A stretch of DNA of 64,000 nt from Arcicella gelida (GCF_034931025.1 NZ_JAYGIL010000030.1:12176-76175); one strand, 5' to 3'; numbered from the stretch's first letter, positions 6,606-16,088 are shown. Translations and numbers: made by a program. The notes: generated by a model from the letters alone, not told the origin.

Positions 6606-9551
6606 TTACTTCACCAAAGCTTCCCACAAAATCTCCACAGGATGCTGTGCGATTCTGCCCGTTCCGTCTTTGATTTGATGGCGACAACTTGTGCCGGGTG
6701 CAGCAATAATTACGTCTTCAGCTTGTTTTCTGATGGTCGGGAAAAGTACTAATTCGCCTACTTTCATCGAAACTTCATAATGTTCTGCTTCATAACCAAA
6801 CGAACCAGCCATTCCGCAACAGCCAGAAGGAATTAATTGTACTTCATAATTGGCTGGCAATGAAAGCATTTTTTTCGTGGCTACTAAAGACGATAAGGCT
6901 TTCTGGTGACAATGTCCATGCAATTTTATCAGTTTCTTTTCTTGTGTAAACAATGATTTATTCAGTACTTTTTTATCAATTTCTTGTGCAATAAACTCAT
7001 CAATTAAAAAAGCATTTTTGGCTACTTTTTCGGCATCTGATAATAATTCTGTGGGTACTAATTCTAAGTATTCATCTCTCAAAGTCAAAATTGCCGAAGG
7101 CTCAATACCCAAAATTGGCGTACCATCATTTACGATTTTTGATAAATTTTTTACGTTTTCAATCGCAATTTGTTTGGCTTCTTTCACCAGACCTTTTGAT
7201 AAATAAGTTCTGCCACTTTCTAAATGTTCTGGAAGAATTACTTCATATCCCAAAGCTGAAAGTAAAGAAATGGCGGTTTTACCAATTTCTACATCATTAT
7301 AATTGGTAAATTCATCACAGAATAAATAGATTTTTTTTTCAGTTTTGGTCGAAACTCTCTTTTTATCCCAAGCTCTTAAAGTCGTTTTTCCTAAAGTTGG
7401 TATCGACCTTTCTTGAGCAAAACCCAGTACTTTTTTAGTAATATTTGCAGTTAGTGGAGTTTGAATGATAAAATTATACAAAGAAGGAAAATTGGAAGCC
7501 AAAGCTTGCGATTTAGTGAAATTTCCAATCATTTTTGTTCGGAAAGGCACGCCATGAACATCATAATAATGTTGTAAAAACTCTGCTTTCATTTTGCCAA
7601 CATCTACTTTTGAGGGGCATTCAGATTTACAGCCTTTGCAAGACAAACATAAATCCATTACTTCCTTAATTTCCTGATGGTCGAAACGATTTTCTTGTTC
7701 AGAATTAGTTAAAAACTGACGCAAAATATTTGCTCTGGCACGAGTAGTGTCTTTTTCCATGCGAGTCGACATATAGCTCGGACACATCGTTCCACCTGTT
7801 ACTTCTGTCTTGCGACAATCGCCCGAACCCGAACATTTTTCTGCCAAACGTAAAATGCCTTCTTGATTGCTAAAATCAAAATAAGTATCAATTTTAGGGT
7901 TTTCTTTTCCTGCTTCATAACGCAAAAACTCATTCATCGGCGGCGTATTCACAATTTTATTGGCATTGAAAATACTTTTTGGGTCGAAGAGTGTTTTTAC
8001 TTCTTTCAACAATGTAAAAACTTCTTTGCCTAAAACGCTTTCGATAAATTCACCTCTCAATCGTCCGTCGCCATGTTCGCCACTCAATGAACCATTGTAT
8101 TTTTTTACCAATTCAGCCGTTTCTTTCAATACTGTTCTGAATAATTCTTTTCCTTCAAGTGTTTTCAAGTTTATTATCGGCTCAACGTGTAATTCGCCTG
8201 CACCAGCATGAGCATAATACGAAGCGTTGATTTGATGTTTCTTCAAAAGTGCTTGCAAATCACCGATATAAGCTGGTAAATCTTCTGGGGCAACTGCACA
8301 GTCTTCAATCAAATTCACAGGTTGAATATCGCCTTTTAAATTTCGGATTAATCCCAAACCTGCTTTTCGTACATCCCAAGCAGGCGTGGTTTCTGCTCCT
8401 TTCACCACAGGATAAGCGTATCCTATATTCGCTTTTTGGAGGTCGGCAATCAAGGCAGAAGTTTTATGATTCAGCACTTCATCGCTTTCTTCCATAAATT
8501 CTACCATCAATATCGCTTCTGGGTCGCCTTCAATAAAAAAGCGATTTTTTTCGTAAACTGGATGCCCTTTTGTAAAATCTAAAATATACTTATCCACCAA
8601 TTCAGAAGCCATTGGTTGATGTTCCAAAGCAACCAAATTTGCCTGTAGAGAATCTTGAATAGAATTACAATGAATACAAACCAAAACGATTTCCTTCGGA
8701 GCTAATGGCAATAAATTCAATTTGGCTTCGGTCACAAAAGCCAATGTTCCTTCTGAACCTGCCAATAATTTACAGAAATTAAAAGGCTTTTCGCTGTCGG
8801 GTAAAAACATTTCGCTGTCCACCAACATATCCAAAGCATAACCTGTATTTCTGCGTTTTAACGTTTTCTTTGGATAAGCTTTTTCAATCGCTTCTTGGTT
8901 GAATGGATTGTTAAGCGTTCTAAAAATATCTCCGTATAATTTTCCTTCCAAGGTTTTTGCATTTACTTTTTTGAAGTATTCTGCTTTTGTCAATTCTCCA
9001 AATTCTATTTCAGAGCCATCGCTTAATAATACCTTTGCCGAAATCAAATGGTCACGAGTCGTTCCCCAAACGATGGAATGCAAACCACAGGAATTATTAC
9101 CAATCATACCACCAATCATTGCTCTGTTGGAAGTGGAAGTTTCTGGACCAAAAAGTAAACCAAAAGGTTTTAAAATCACATTCAAATCATCTCTAATTAC
9201 GCCCGGTTGTACACGCACCCAACGTTCTTCTTGATTGATTTCCAAAACATTAGTAAAGTATTTAGAAATATCAACCACAATGCCTTTCCCGACTACTTGC
9301 CCAGCTAAAGAAGTACCCGCCGAACGTGGAATCAAAGTAATTTTAAACTCATTAGCAAGCTTAATCAATGCTTTTATATCAGCTGTATTTTTTGGAATCG
9401 CCACCGCCAATGGCTTCTCTTGATAAACCGAAGCATCGGTAGAATATAAAATTTTTTGAGCATTATGAACTGATGAATTATCATAATATAATTCACCAGA
9501 AAAGCTTTCTTGTAAATACTTAAAATCAGAAATGGTAATTTTAGAAGACAT
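6606..9551 (-). CDS. FAD-linked dehydrogenase with Fe-S and CCG domains (YdiJ/D-lactate-type)
   Basis: A 981-residue fusion of an FAD-binding oxidase and an Fe-S subunit. Such proteins oxidise D-2-hydroxy acids (D-lactate or D-2-hydroxyglutarate) and pass electrons towards quinones. Residues about 45-260 are the FAD_binding_4 domain (PRSAGTSLAGQVVGKG, then MIGNNSCGLHS). HAGAGELHVEP in the C-terminal FAD-oxidase domain (about 440-455) supplies metal and substrate ligands. From about 580 there are ferredoxin-like cysteine clusters, including CLSCKGCKSECP, and near 920-930 a CCG motif, SGCCGMAGSFGYE. It stands alone between a broken gene and a divergent permease. The exact substrate cannot be told. 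Confidence 0.88.
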   Translation of the reverse strand: MSSKITISDFKYLQESFSGELYYDNSSVHNAQKILYSTDASVYQEKPLAVAIPKNTADIKALIKLANEFKITLIPRSAGTSLAGQVVGKGIVVDISKYFTNVLEINQEERWVRVQPGVIRDDLNVILKPFGLLFGPETSTSNRAMIGGMIGNNSCGLHSIVWGTTRDHLISAKVLLSDGSEIEFGELTKAEYFKKVNAKTLEGKLYGDIFRTLNNPFNQEAIEKAYPKKTLKRRNTGYALDMLVDSEMFLPDSEKPFNFCKLLAGSEGTLAFVTEAKLNLLPLAPKEIVLVCIHCNSIQDSLQANLVALEHQPMASELVDKYILDFTKGHPVYEKNRFFIEGDPEAILMVEFMEESDEVLNHKTSALIADLQKANIGYAYPVVKGAETTPAWDVRKAGLGLIRNLKGDIQPVNLIEDCAVAPEDLPAYIGDLQALLKKHQINASYYAHAGAGELHVEPIINLKTLEGKELFRTVLKETAELVKKYNGSLSGEHGDGRLRGEFIESVLGKEVFTLLKEVKTLFDPKSIFNANKIVNTPPMNEFLRYEAGKENPKIDTYFDFSNQEGILRLAEKCSGSGDCRKTEVTGGTMCPSYMSTRMEKDTTRARANILRQFLTNSEQENRFDHQEIKEVMDLCLSCKGCKSECPSKVDVGKMKAEFLQHYYDVHGVPFRTKMIGNFTKSQALASNFPSLYNFIIQTPLTANITKKVLGFAQERSIPTLGKTTLRAWDKKRVSTKTEKKIYLFCDEFTNYNDVEIGKTAISLLSALGYEVILPEHLESGRTYLSKGLVKEAKQIAIENVKNLSKIVNDGTPILGIEPSAILTLRDEYLELVPTELLSDAEKVAKNAFLIDEFIAQEIDKKVLNKSLFTQEKKLIKLHGHCHQKALSSLVATKKMLSLPANYEVQLIPSGCCGMAGSFGYEAEHYEVSMKVGELVLFPTIRKQAEDVIIAAPGTSCRHQIKDGTGRIAQHPVEILWEALVK

Positions 9552-9739
9552 ATCGTTGAGAGTAATTTGCTTGTAAAATTAAGGTATTCGCATTCCATAA
9601 AGTGATATGAGTAAAACTTTTTTCCAGTCTTACCCACATTTTGCCATTCAACCCATTAATAAACTCCACTTGTCATATCGTAGTTGTTTGTCAAAATTTG
9701 TGGTTTTAAATTTATCTTGTTAAATATTAATCATATTGT

Positions 9740-10981
9740 ATGAAATTCCTCAGACAACTACTTGAAAGCATTCGTTTCGCATGGCAAGCCCTCCGAACTA
9801 ATTTATTACGTACCGTTTTGTCGCTTTTGGGCGTAACCATTGGTATTTTTTCGATTGTTGCTGTTTTTACTTTTGTTGATTCGATGAACATGGGAATTCG
9901 TGAACAAATCGACTCATTTGGTAAAGGAGTTGTTTATGTGGGCAAATGGCCTTGGGTAATGAGTAATAATTATCCTTGGTGGAAATACATCAATCGCCCA
10001 ACTATGAAGTACAATGAATTCAAGTATTTATCTGATAACCTTGAAAATTCTCAAGCAATTTCTATTATGGATGGTCGAAGAACTACCTTGAAAAATGGTA
10101 ACAACAGTATGGAAACTAATTTGGCAGGGGTTAGTCAAGACTATAACTTGATCTCGGATGTTCCTGTAGAAACTGGGAGATATTTCTTAAATAATGAAAC
10201 GGACAATTCAGCTTTTGTAGTAATTCTGGGTGCTAAAGTAAAAGAAGCTCTTTTTCCAGACCGAGGTGACGTCATCGGAGAAACCATTAAAATAAACGGT
10301 ATTAAATTTAAAGTAATCGCCATGATGAAAAAGAAAGGCGAAGATTTAATTAGCTTAGGAGGTTCACCAGACGAACGAGCCTTTATTCCTTACACTACTT
10401 ATGCTAGTTTGTTCCAAAAAGACGAGCCTGAGCCAGACATCGCTGTAAAAGCTTATGATTGGGATAAAGGACAAGAAACTTTAGAAGGCGAAGTAACGGG
10501 TTTGATGAGAAGTAGAAGAGGTTTGAAACCTACGCAAGACAATAACTTTTCAATCAATAGACTTGATGGTGCTGTAAAATTCTTTGAATCAATCTTCGCA
10601 AGTATGAATGTTGGTGGCGGAATTATTGCATTGTTTTCATTATTGGTAGGTGGTTTTGGGATTGCCAATATCATGTTTGTTTCTGTAAAAGAACGAACAA
10701 ATATTATTGGTATTCAAAAATCATTAGGGGCAAAAAATTACTTTATTCTTTTCCAATTTCTGTTTGAAGCCGTATTTCTAAGTTTAATCGGTGGTGGAGT
10801 TGGAATATTTCTAGTCTGGCTAATGTCTTACATTGACTTTGGTTCACTCAAATTAGTACTTACTTTTGGCAATATCATGTTCGGTTTACTTACAGCTACA
10901 TTTATTGGTGTATTATCAGGCATTGTTCCTGCTTGGGTAGCAGCTCGACTAGACCCTGTAACAGCTATTCGTTCAAAGTAG
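9740..10981 (+). CDS. ABC transporter permease, MacB/FtsX type
   Basis: A 413-residue inner-membrane protein with the MacB layout: one N-terminal membrane segment (LSLLGVTIGIFSIVAVFTFV, near 27-46), a periplasmic MacB_PCD domain (about 50-280), then an FtsX domain with three membrane segments (about 285-410). The end, VAARLDPVTAIRSK, is typical of the family. It would work with a MacB-like ATPase to export or extract envelope substrates. No ATPase lies next to it, so the partner is elsewhere, or possibly the FtsE-like protein at 36 kb. Confidence 0.85.
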   Translation: MKFLRQLLESIRFAWQALRTNLLRTVLSLLGVTIGIFSIVAVFTFVDSMNMGIREQIDSFGKGVVYVGKWPWVMSNNYPWWKYINRPTMKYNEFKYLSDNLENSQAISIMDGRRTTLKNGNNSMETNLAGVSQDYNLISDVPVETGRYFLNNETDNSAFVVILGAKVKEALFPDRGDVIGETIKINGIKFKVIAMMKKKGEDLISLGGSPDERAFIPYTTYASLFQKDEPEPDIAVKAYDWDKGQETLEGEVTGLMRSRRGLKPTQDNNFSINRLDGAVKFFESIFASMNVGGGIIALFSLLVGGFGIANIMFVSVKERTNIIGIQKSLGAKNYFILFQFLFEAVFLSLIGGGVGIFLVWLMSYIDFGSLKLVLTFGNIMFGLLTATFIGVLSGIVPAWVAARLDPVTAIRSK

Positions 10982-11018
10982 ATTAAAGAATCTATTTCAC
11001 ATAACAACCAAAATAAAC

Positions 11019-11078
11019 TATTTTTGCTGGTAATATTAATTTGCATTTATATGTAATCTCTTAAAGCCAGCAAAAATA
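11019..11078 (+). promoter_or_regulatory. Inverted repeat ending at the acyltransferase start
   Basis: TATTTTTGCTGG (11019-11030) is perfectly complementary to CCAGCAAAAATA (11067-11078), with a 36-base loop. It may end permease transcripts. Its right arm stops three bases before the ATG at 11082, so folding could hide the ribosome site of the next gene. Confidence 0.45.
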
Positions 11079-11081
11079 ATA

Positions 11082-12110
11082 ATGAATTTAAAACACCTCA
11101 CTTTTATAAGATTTATTGTAGCCACTTGGGTTGTTATCTTTCACGATTGGCAATCACTTCGAAAATATGTACGTACAGACTCCCCAATTGATGTTTTTTT
11201 AGGAAATGGCAATGTAGCTGTGCCATTTTTCTTTACTTTATCGGGTTTTGTTTTAGCAATAAATTATGTAGATAAACTAAATAATTGGAAAGATATTGAG
11301 AAGTATATAGCTAAAAGGCTATTCAGAATCTATCCAATTTATTTTATTTCAGTTTTTTTTACTTTATATTTTGAAGTACTAAATCATCAATCAAGTAATT
11401 TCTTCAAAATTTTTATCAACGTCATTTTAGTTCACTCATGGCTAATAAATTCTTTTGACCTAATCATCAATCATCCATCTTGGAGTTTATCAATAGAATT
11501 TTTTCTTTATTTAATTTTCCCATTGCTGATTTTCTTTTTCAGGAAAAATAGAGCTATAAAAATAAACCTTATTATTTTAGCATTCATCACTGGTATTTGG
11601 CAAATTCTGTGCATCACTGGATTTATTTATGATATTCCTTATGCCTTATCTTGGGTTTTCACTTTTTCAATCGGTATAATTTGGGGTTTAATATATCTTA
11701 AAAAGCAGTATAATTCCTCATTACTTCTAACATTTATTGGATTATTATTAATCTTATCTGTAAGTTTTGGCTTTGTAAACTTTTGGAATAATATCGCTAT
11801 TTTTTGCTTCGGAGTAGGTTTTTTCTTATTTTTAGTATCAAGCTTGCAATCTAATTTAAGTATATTCATGAGTCTACCAATATTCGTAAAATTAGGAGAA
11901 ATAAGTTATTCAATCTACATTATTCAGTTTCCAGTAAGAATGTGGTTCAGGAAAGTACTTTATATGTATAATATTCATTTGAGTTCATTTAAAGATTTCA
12001 TGGTCTTTTACATTACCTTATGTTTATTAAGCTTACTTGCTTACGAATGGATAGAAAAGCCCATCAAACGAAAATTAGAAAATGTCTTTTTAAGACAGAC
12101 ATATAAATAG
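11082..12110 (+). CDS. Acyltransferase 3 family membrane protein
   Basis: A 342-residue polytopic protein with about ten membrane helices, of the OafA/NolL acyltransferase-3 family, which transfers acetyl or other acyl groups to cell-surface carbohydrates. The N-terminus shows the family pattern LTFIRFIVATWVVIFHDW, with a conserved Arg and the likely catalytic His before Asp. GNVAVPFFFTLSGFVLAINY follows near 45-65. The C-terminus ends in YEWIEKPIKRKL, as in many members. No glycan genes are nearby, so the acceptor is unknown. Confidence 0.85.
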   Translation: MNLKHLTFIRFIVATWVVIFHDWQSLRKYVRTDSPIDVFLGNGNVAVPFFFTLSGFVLAINYVDKLNNWKDIEKYIAKRLFRIYPIYFISVFFTLYFEVLNHQSSNFFKIFINVILVHSWLINSFDLIINHPSWSLSIEFFLYLIFPLLIFFFRKNRAIKINLIILAFITGIWQILCITGFIYDIPYALSWVFTFSIGIIWGLIYLKKQYNSSLLLTFIGLLLILSVSFGFVNFWNNIAIFCFGVGFFLFLVSSLQSNLSIFMSLPIFVKLGEISYSIYIIQFPVRMWFRKVLYMYNIHLSSFKDFMVFYITLCLLSLLAYEWIEKPIKRKLENVFLRQTYK

Positions 12111-12140
12111 TCTTCCAATACAAAATTAAAACACTTCATT

Positions 12141-12566
12141 ATGGCATTCAACGACCAAATAAATTCGGCAAAACAAGTAACAATGATTTTTATCAGACGA
12201 TTATTCATTGGCATAATCACACTAGGAGTAGTTGTGTTAATGTTTAGTTTTCTGATGACAAAAGTGGCTTATTCAGTTGGAGATAGAGCTGGAGTAATTT
12301 CTAAATTCTCTAAAAAGGGAGTACTTTTCAAAACTTATGAAGGAGAATTGAATGAGGGTGCTCAAGGACAAATGGGTAATATGGTGAACCGTCTTTGGGC
12401 TTTTACGGTAGATTCAGACGACCCAGCAGTAATTCAAAAATTAGAAGATGCGATGCTAACTGGACGACGCATTAAAGTACGTTATGAACAACGTTATATG
12501 AAATTTTCTTGGATGGGCGATACTGAGTATTTTGTCACTGAAGTAGCAGAAGCTCCTTTAAAATAA
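12141..12566 (+). CDS. Single-pass membrane protein of unknown function
   Basis: A 141-residue protein with one membrane helix near 19-45 (LFIGIITLGVVVLMFSFLMT) and a soluble C-terminal part containing VGDRAGVISKFSKKGVLFKTYEGEL and, near the end, VRYEQRYMKFSWMGDTEYFV. Similar small proteins are widespread in Bacteroidota; as I recall, some carry a 6-phosphogluconate dehydrogenase label, but nothing here supports that enzyme (no NAD fold, far too short). It follows the acyltransferase by 30 bases and may share its transcript. Confidence 0.65.
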   Translation: MAFNDQINSAKQVTMIFIRRLFIGIITLGVVVLMFSFLMTKVAYSVGDRAGVISKFSKKGVLFKTYEGELNEGAQGQMGNMVNRLWAFTVDSDDPAVIQKLEDAMLTGRRIKVRYEQRYMKFSWMGDTEYFVTEVAEAPLK

Positions 12567-12602
12567 AATAGAGAATAGCTTTGAAGCTATTCCCTATTTT
12601 AT
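12563..12602. terminator. Bidirectional hairpin between convergent genes
   Basis: AATAGAGAATAGCTT and AAGCTATTCCCTATT pair around a TG loop with one mismatch and extend into A/T tracts on both sides. It lies between the stop of the small membrane protein (12566) and the end of mdh (12622) and can serve both strands. Confidence 0.75.
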
Positions 12603-12621
12603 TGAGCTAATAATTACTGGA

Positions 12622-13560
12622 TTACAGATTCAATGTTGATAATACATTGTTCATGTTACGAACAGCATCTGCCGATTTAGCAAATAAAGCCTGTTCAGCA
12701 TCATTCAATTTATAATCAATGATTTTTTCCCATCCAGTTTTTCCTAATACTACAGGAACACCCATACAAATATCAGATTGTCCATATTCTCCTTCTAATA
12801 AAACAGAACAAGGAATTACACGTTTTTCATCACGAATAATTGATTCTACTACTGATAAACTTGCAGCGCCTGGTGCATACCAAGCTGAAGTTCCTAATAA
12901 TCCTGTTAAGGTAGCACCACCAACCATTGTATCAGCAGCCACTTTCGTTAAAGTAGCTTCGTCTAAATAATCTGTAACAGGTGTACCATTCCAAGTAGCT
13001 AAACGAGTAAGTGGAATCATTGTAGTATCGCCATGTCCACCAATTACTGAGCCATGTAAATCGTTTGGAGAAACATTCATCGCTAAAGATAAATAGCATT
13101 TGAAACGAGCTGAATCTAAAGCTCCACCCATACCGATGATACGGTTTTTAGGTAATCCAGAAGCTTTCAATGCCAAGTACGTCATCGTATCCATTGGATT
13201 CGACACAATTACAAAAATGGCATCTGGAGAATACTTTAGAATATTATCAACAACCGATTTTACAATTCCTGCATTTACTCCTATTAGTTCTTCACGAGTC
13301 ATTCCTGGTTTACGTGGAAGACCCGAAGTAATTACAACGACATCTGAATTAGCCGTTTTTGAATAATCGTTTGTAACACCCGTTAATTTAGTATCCCAGC
13401 CTAAAATGGCAGCTGTTTGAAACATATCTAGTGCTTTACCTTCTGCAAAGCCTTCCTTGATGTCAAGTAATACTACTTCAGAGGCTAATTCTTTTCGGGC
13501 AATGTTATCAGCTGTGGTTGCACCCACTGCTCCTGCACCTACTACAGTTATTTTTGACAT
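12622..13560 (-). CDS. mdh: Malate dehydrogenase
   Basis: NAD-dependent malate dehydrogenase of the TCA cycle, 312 residues from ATG 13560; a longer frame from 13611 adds 17 residues not seen in the family. The LDH-like MDH features are clear: VVGAGAVGATTADNIA at 4-19 (dinucleotide binding), an acidic residue at the end of strand 2 (LLDIKEG), the substrate-loop arginines in SGLPRKPGMTREEL near 78-91, SNPMDTMTY near 120, and the catalytic histidine in GGHGDTTM near 174. It stands alone. A -7 box TACATTTG lies 49 bases upstream on the minus strand. Confidence 0.96.
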   Translation of the reverse strand: MSKITVVGAGAVGATTADNIARKELASEVVLLDIKEGFAEGKALDMFQTAAILGWDTKLTGVTNDYSKTANSDVVVITSGLPRKPGMTREELIGVNAGIVKSVVDNILKYSPDAIFVIVSNPMDTMTYLALKASGLPKNRIIGMGGALDSARFKCYLSLAMNVSPNDLHGSVIGGHGDTTMIPLTRLATWNGTPVTDYLDEATLTKVAADTMVGGATLTGLLGTSAWYAPGAASLSVVESIIRDEKRVIPCSVLLEGEYGQSDICMGVPVVLGKTGWEKIIDYKLNDAEQALFAKSADAVRNMNNVLSTLNL

Positions 13561-13608
13561 AATCGATTGTAAATTAATTGTTTTAGTAAATACGTTCAAA
13601 ATCTTACG

Positions 13609-13616
13609 CAAATGTA
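13609..13616 (-). promoter_or_regulatory. -7 box of the mdh promoter
   Basis: The minus strand reads TACATTTG, an exact match to TAnnTTTG, 49 bases before the mdh start. A weak TTAG lies 17 bases further upstream in place of the -33 TTTG. Confidence 0.45.
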
Positions 13617-13690
13617 AACCATTTGCTTATTCACTAACGGTTTATTACAAGTATTTTTTGTAGAATTCTTAGTAAAAGTTTGGTAAATTG

Positions 13691-13698
13691 TATATTTG
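13691..13698 (+). promoter_or_regulatory. -7 box upstream of the YkvA-like gene
   Basis: TATATTTG matches TAnnTTTG exactly and lies 56 bases before ATG 13754. I see no good -33 TTG at the usual spacing. Confidence 0.4.
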
Positions 13699-13753
13699 CT
13701 ATGTTTTAAGGATATGTTCATTCATCAGATTTTAAAAATTAATCCCATAAATT

Positions 13754-14188
13754 ATGAATAATGAAGACTTAGTTGGCAGAATTTTGAAATCTGTTTTCTT
13801 TAAATCTGCTACCAAAAAAGCTGGAAAATATGCAGGTACAGGTTTAGCTGTCCTTGAATTATTAAGAGAAGCACTCATTAAAGCAAAAAATATAGCTAAA
13901 AACGAAAATAAAGGCATTGGGCAAGTACTTGCGGAAAGAATAACAACGTTAAGTAGAATGGTGAAAGCTTATGCCACAGGTCAATATAGAATCATTCCTT
14001 GGGCTAGTATTCTAAAAATTATTGCTAGTCTAATTTATTTTATTTCACCTATCGACTTAATTCCTGATTTTTTACCATTGGTAGGTTTATCTGATGATTT
14101 AGCTTTAGTAATGTGGTTATTTACTTCGTTAAAAACTGATATTGATAATTTTATTGCTTGGGAAAAAGGAGAATTAATTCCAGAATAA
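13754..14188 (+). CDS. YkvA family protein (DUF1232)
   Basis: A 144-residue protein. Residues about 85-125 form the DUF1232 domain with its hallmark SPIDLIPDFLPLVGLSDDL. The flanking hydrophobic stretches suggest association with the membrane. The N-terminal 80 residues are mixed charged and helical, with no motif I recognise. The molecular role of the family is not established. It is monocistronic in appearance, between mdh (divergent) and tatA. Confidence 0.8.
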   Translation: MNNEDLVGRILKSVFFKSATKKAGKYAGTGLAVLELLREALIKAKNIAKNENKGIGQVLAERITTLSRMVKAYATGQYRIIPWASILKIIASLIYFISPIDLIPDFLPLVGLSDDLALVMWLFTSLKTDIDNFIAWEKGELIPE

Positions 14189-14230
14189 AGCTTTACAAGG
14201 CTCTGTATGCTTTTGTGTACAAAGAAAAAC

Positions 14231-14258
14231 TAAATCGTAAAATCTAAAATCTAAAATC
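14231..14258. repeat. Heptad array A (TAAATCG, then TAAAATC three times)
   Basis: Four adjacent 7-mers, three of them identical TAAAATC, between the YkvA-like gene and tatA. Part of the window-wide family of 7-bp-period intergenic arrays. Confidence 0.75.
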
Positions 14259-14296
14259 ATTGCTTATCTTTACGCAAATATTTAATAACTAAGGAC

Positions 14297-14506
14297 ATGA
14301 TACTGACTTCAATTTATCTAATTTTCAACATGGGCGGTCCAGAATTAATTTTGGTTGGTTTAGCGGTGTTGTTATTTTTCGGTGGTAAAAAATTACCAGA
14401 ATTAATGAAAGGTTTGGGCAAAGGCATCAAAGAATTCAAAGAAGCACAAAAGGACGTTACGGAACAAATTACTAAGGGCTTAGAAGACGATACAAATACA
14501 AAATAG
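14297..14506 (+). CDS. tatA: Twin-arginine translocase subunit TatA/E
   Basis: A 69-residue TatA/TatE-type subunit. It has a short N-terminal membrane helix starting at GGPELILVGLAVLLFFGGKK (about 13-32), the FGGKKLPEL hinge and then an amphipathic helix, GLGKGIKEFKEAQ. TatA forms the pore of the Tat pathway that exports folded proteins with an RR signal. An internal ATG at 14330 would give 57 residues, but the longer start fits relatives with a short N-terminal extension. A strong terminator follows at once, so it is a single-gene unit with no tatC here. The Gfo/Idh/MocA protein at 31.5 kb is a likely substrate. Confidence 0.93.
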   Translation: MILTSIYLIFNMGGPELILVGLAVLLFFGGKKLPELMKGLGKGIKEFKEAQKDVTEQITKGLEDDTNTK

Positions 14507-14520
14507 TATTAAAGTATTTT

Positions 14521-14569
14521 AACAAAAGCATAGTTGAGATAATTTTCTTGTCTCAACTATGCTTTTGTT
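14521..14569 (+). terminator. Strong terminator after tatA
   Basis: A perfect 19-bp stem pairs 14521-14539 with 14551-14569 (core GCATAGTTGAGA/TCTCAACTATGC), with an 11-base loop and T-rich flank. It starts 15 bases after the tatA stop. Confidence 0.9.
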
Positions 14570-14669
14570 TTATTAATAAATTAATTTTTTGAATACTTTC
14601 AAAAAATTACAGTTCGATAGTGTTATTTTCAGATAAGCTATTGCCATTACACTAAATTTAAAATCATTC

Positions 14670-16088
14670 ATGAAAGTATATTCAACCTTAAAAGATATCC
14701 AAACAGACCTTTACGCTGGTAAAATTACTTGTCGCCAGTTGGTTGAGTTCTATTTGAAAAATATTGAGGAGAAGAACAACACATTAAACGCCTTTTTATC
14801 TGTTTTTGACCAAGAAGCCTTGGAGAAAGCCGATGAAATTGATGCCAAAATCAAAGCAGGGACAGCCAAGAAATTAGCAGGAATGGTTTTGGGCATCAAA
14901 GATTTACTTTGCTATAAAGACCATACTTCACAAGCTGGAAGTAGAATTTTAGATGGTTTTGAATCTCAGTTTACAGCAACTGCTGTTCAAAGAGTGATAG
15001 ATGAAGATGCCATTATTATTGGCAGACAAAATTGTGATGAATTTGGAATGGGTTCTACTAATGAGAACTCTGCTTTTGGACCATGTTTAAATGCTGTAGG
15101 CGAAAACCGTGTAGCTGGTGGTTCTTCTGGAGGTTCTGCTGTAGCTGTTCAAGCAGATATGTGTTTGGCTTCGCTAGGTACAGACACTGGTGGCTCAGTA
15201 AGAATGCCTGCTGGTTTTTGTGGTTTGGTTGGTTTAAAACCTACTTATACTAGAGTTTCTCGTTGGGGTTTGATTGCTTATGCCTCTTCTTTCGACTGCA
15301 TCGGACCAATTACAAAATCAGTTGAAGATGCTGCTATTTTGTTAGAAATAATCGCTGGAAAAGATGAACAAGACAGTACAGTTTCCAACGAAAATGTACC
15401 GTCTTACACTGCTTTTCAAACAGAAAAGAAAACATATAAAATTGGCTATTTAAGAGAAGCCGTTGAAAGCGAAGGTTTACAACCTGAAGTAAAAGCTGCT
15501 ACTTTAGCCAAATTAGCCTATTTAAAAGCACAAGGACATGAAGTTGAAGCAGTGGATTTCCCATTGATTAAGTACTTCTTACCAACTTATTATACGCTTA
15601 CAACTGCGGAGGCAAGTTCAAATTTATCAAGATTTGATGGCGTTCGCTATGGATATAGAAGTACTGATGCGACAGACTTGATGTCGCTCTATAAAAAATC
15701 TAGGTTCGAAGGTTTTGGAAAAGAAACTCGTAAAAGAATTATGCTTGGGACATTCGTTTTAAGTGCAAGTTATTACGATGCTTATTATACGAAAGCACAA
15801 AAAATCAGAAGATTAATCAAAGAATTTACAGATAATTTATTGACAGAATACGACTTTTTGGTTTGTCCAACCACGCCAACAACAGCCTACAAATTAGGAG
15901 AAAAAACAGCTGATCCTATTCAAATGTATTTGGGTGATTTGTTCACTGTTCAAGCTAATGTGGTGGGTTTACCTGCTATTTCTATTCCAAATGGCGTAGA
16001 TAATGATGGCATGCCAATTGGGTTTCAAATCATGGCAGGGGCATTTGAGGAAGCAGAATTATTAACTTTTGCTAAATTAATTGCTTAG
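14670..16088 (+). CDS. gatA: Glutamyl/aspartyl-tRNA amidotransferase subunit A
   Basis: Amidase subunit of the GatCAB complex, which makes Gln-tRNA(Gln) and/or Asn-tRNA(Asn) by transamidation. It has 472 residues, normal for the family. The amidase-signature triad is visible: Lys77 in LGIKDL, the cis-Ser in GGSSGGSAVA (about 152) and the nucleophile Ser176 in TDTGGSVRMP. The gatB and gatC genes are not adjacent, which is common in this phylum. A terminator follows. Confidence 0.96.
   Translation: MKVYSTLKDIQTDLYAGKITCRQLVEFYLKNIEEKNNTLNAFLSVFDQEALEKADEIDAKIKAGTAKKLAGMVLGIKDLLCYKDHTSQAGSRILDGFESQFTATAVQRVIDEDAIIIGRQNCDEFGMGSTNENSAFGPCLNAVGENRVAGGSSGGSAVAVQADMCLASLGTDTGGSVRMPAGFCGLVGLKPTYTRVSRWGLIAYASSFDCIGPITKSVEDAAILLEIIAGKDEQDSTVSNENVPSYTAFQTEKKTYKIGYLREAVESEGLQPEVKAATLAKLAYLKAQGHEVEAVDFPLIKYFLPTYYTLTTAEASSNLSRFDGVRYGYRSTDATDLMSLYKKSRFEGFGKETRKRIMLGTFVLSASYYDAYYTKAQKIRRLIKEFTDNLLTEYDFLVCPTTPTTAYKLGEKTADPIQMYLGDLFTVQANVVGLPAISIPNGVDNDGMPIGFQIMAGAFEEAELLTFAKLIA

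Noticed and set aside
12141..12566. 6-phosphogluconate dehydrogenase label for the 141-residue protein
   Set aside because: No NAD-binding fold or catalytic residues, and it is a single-pass membrane protein.
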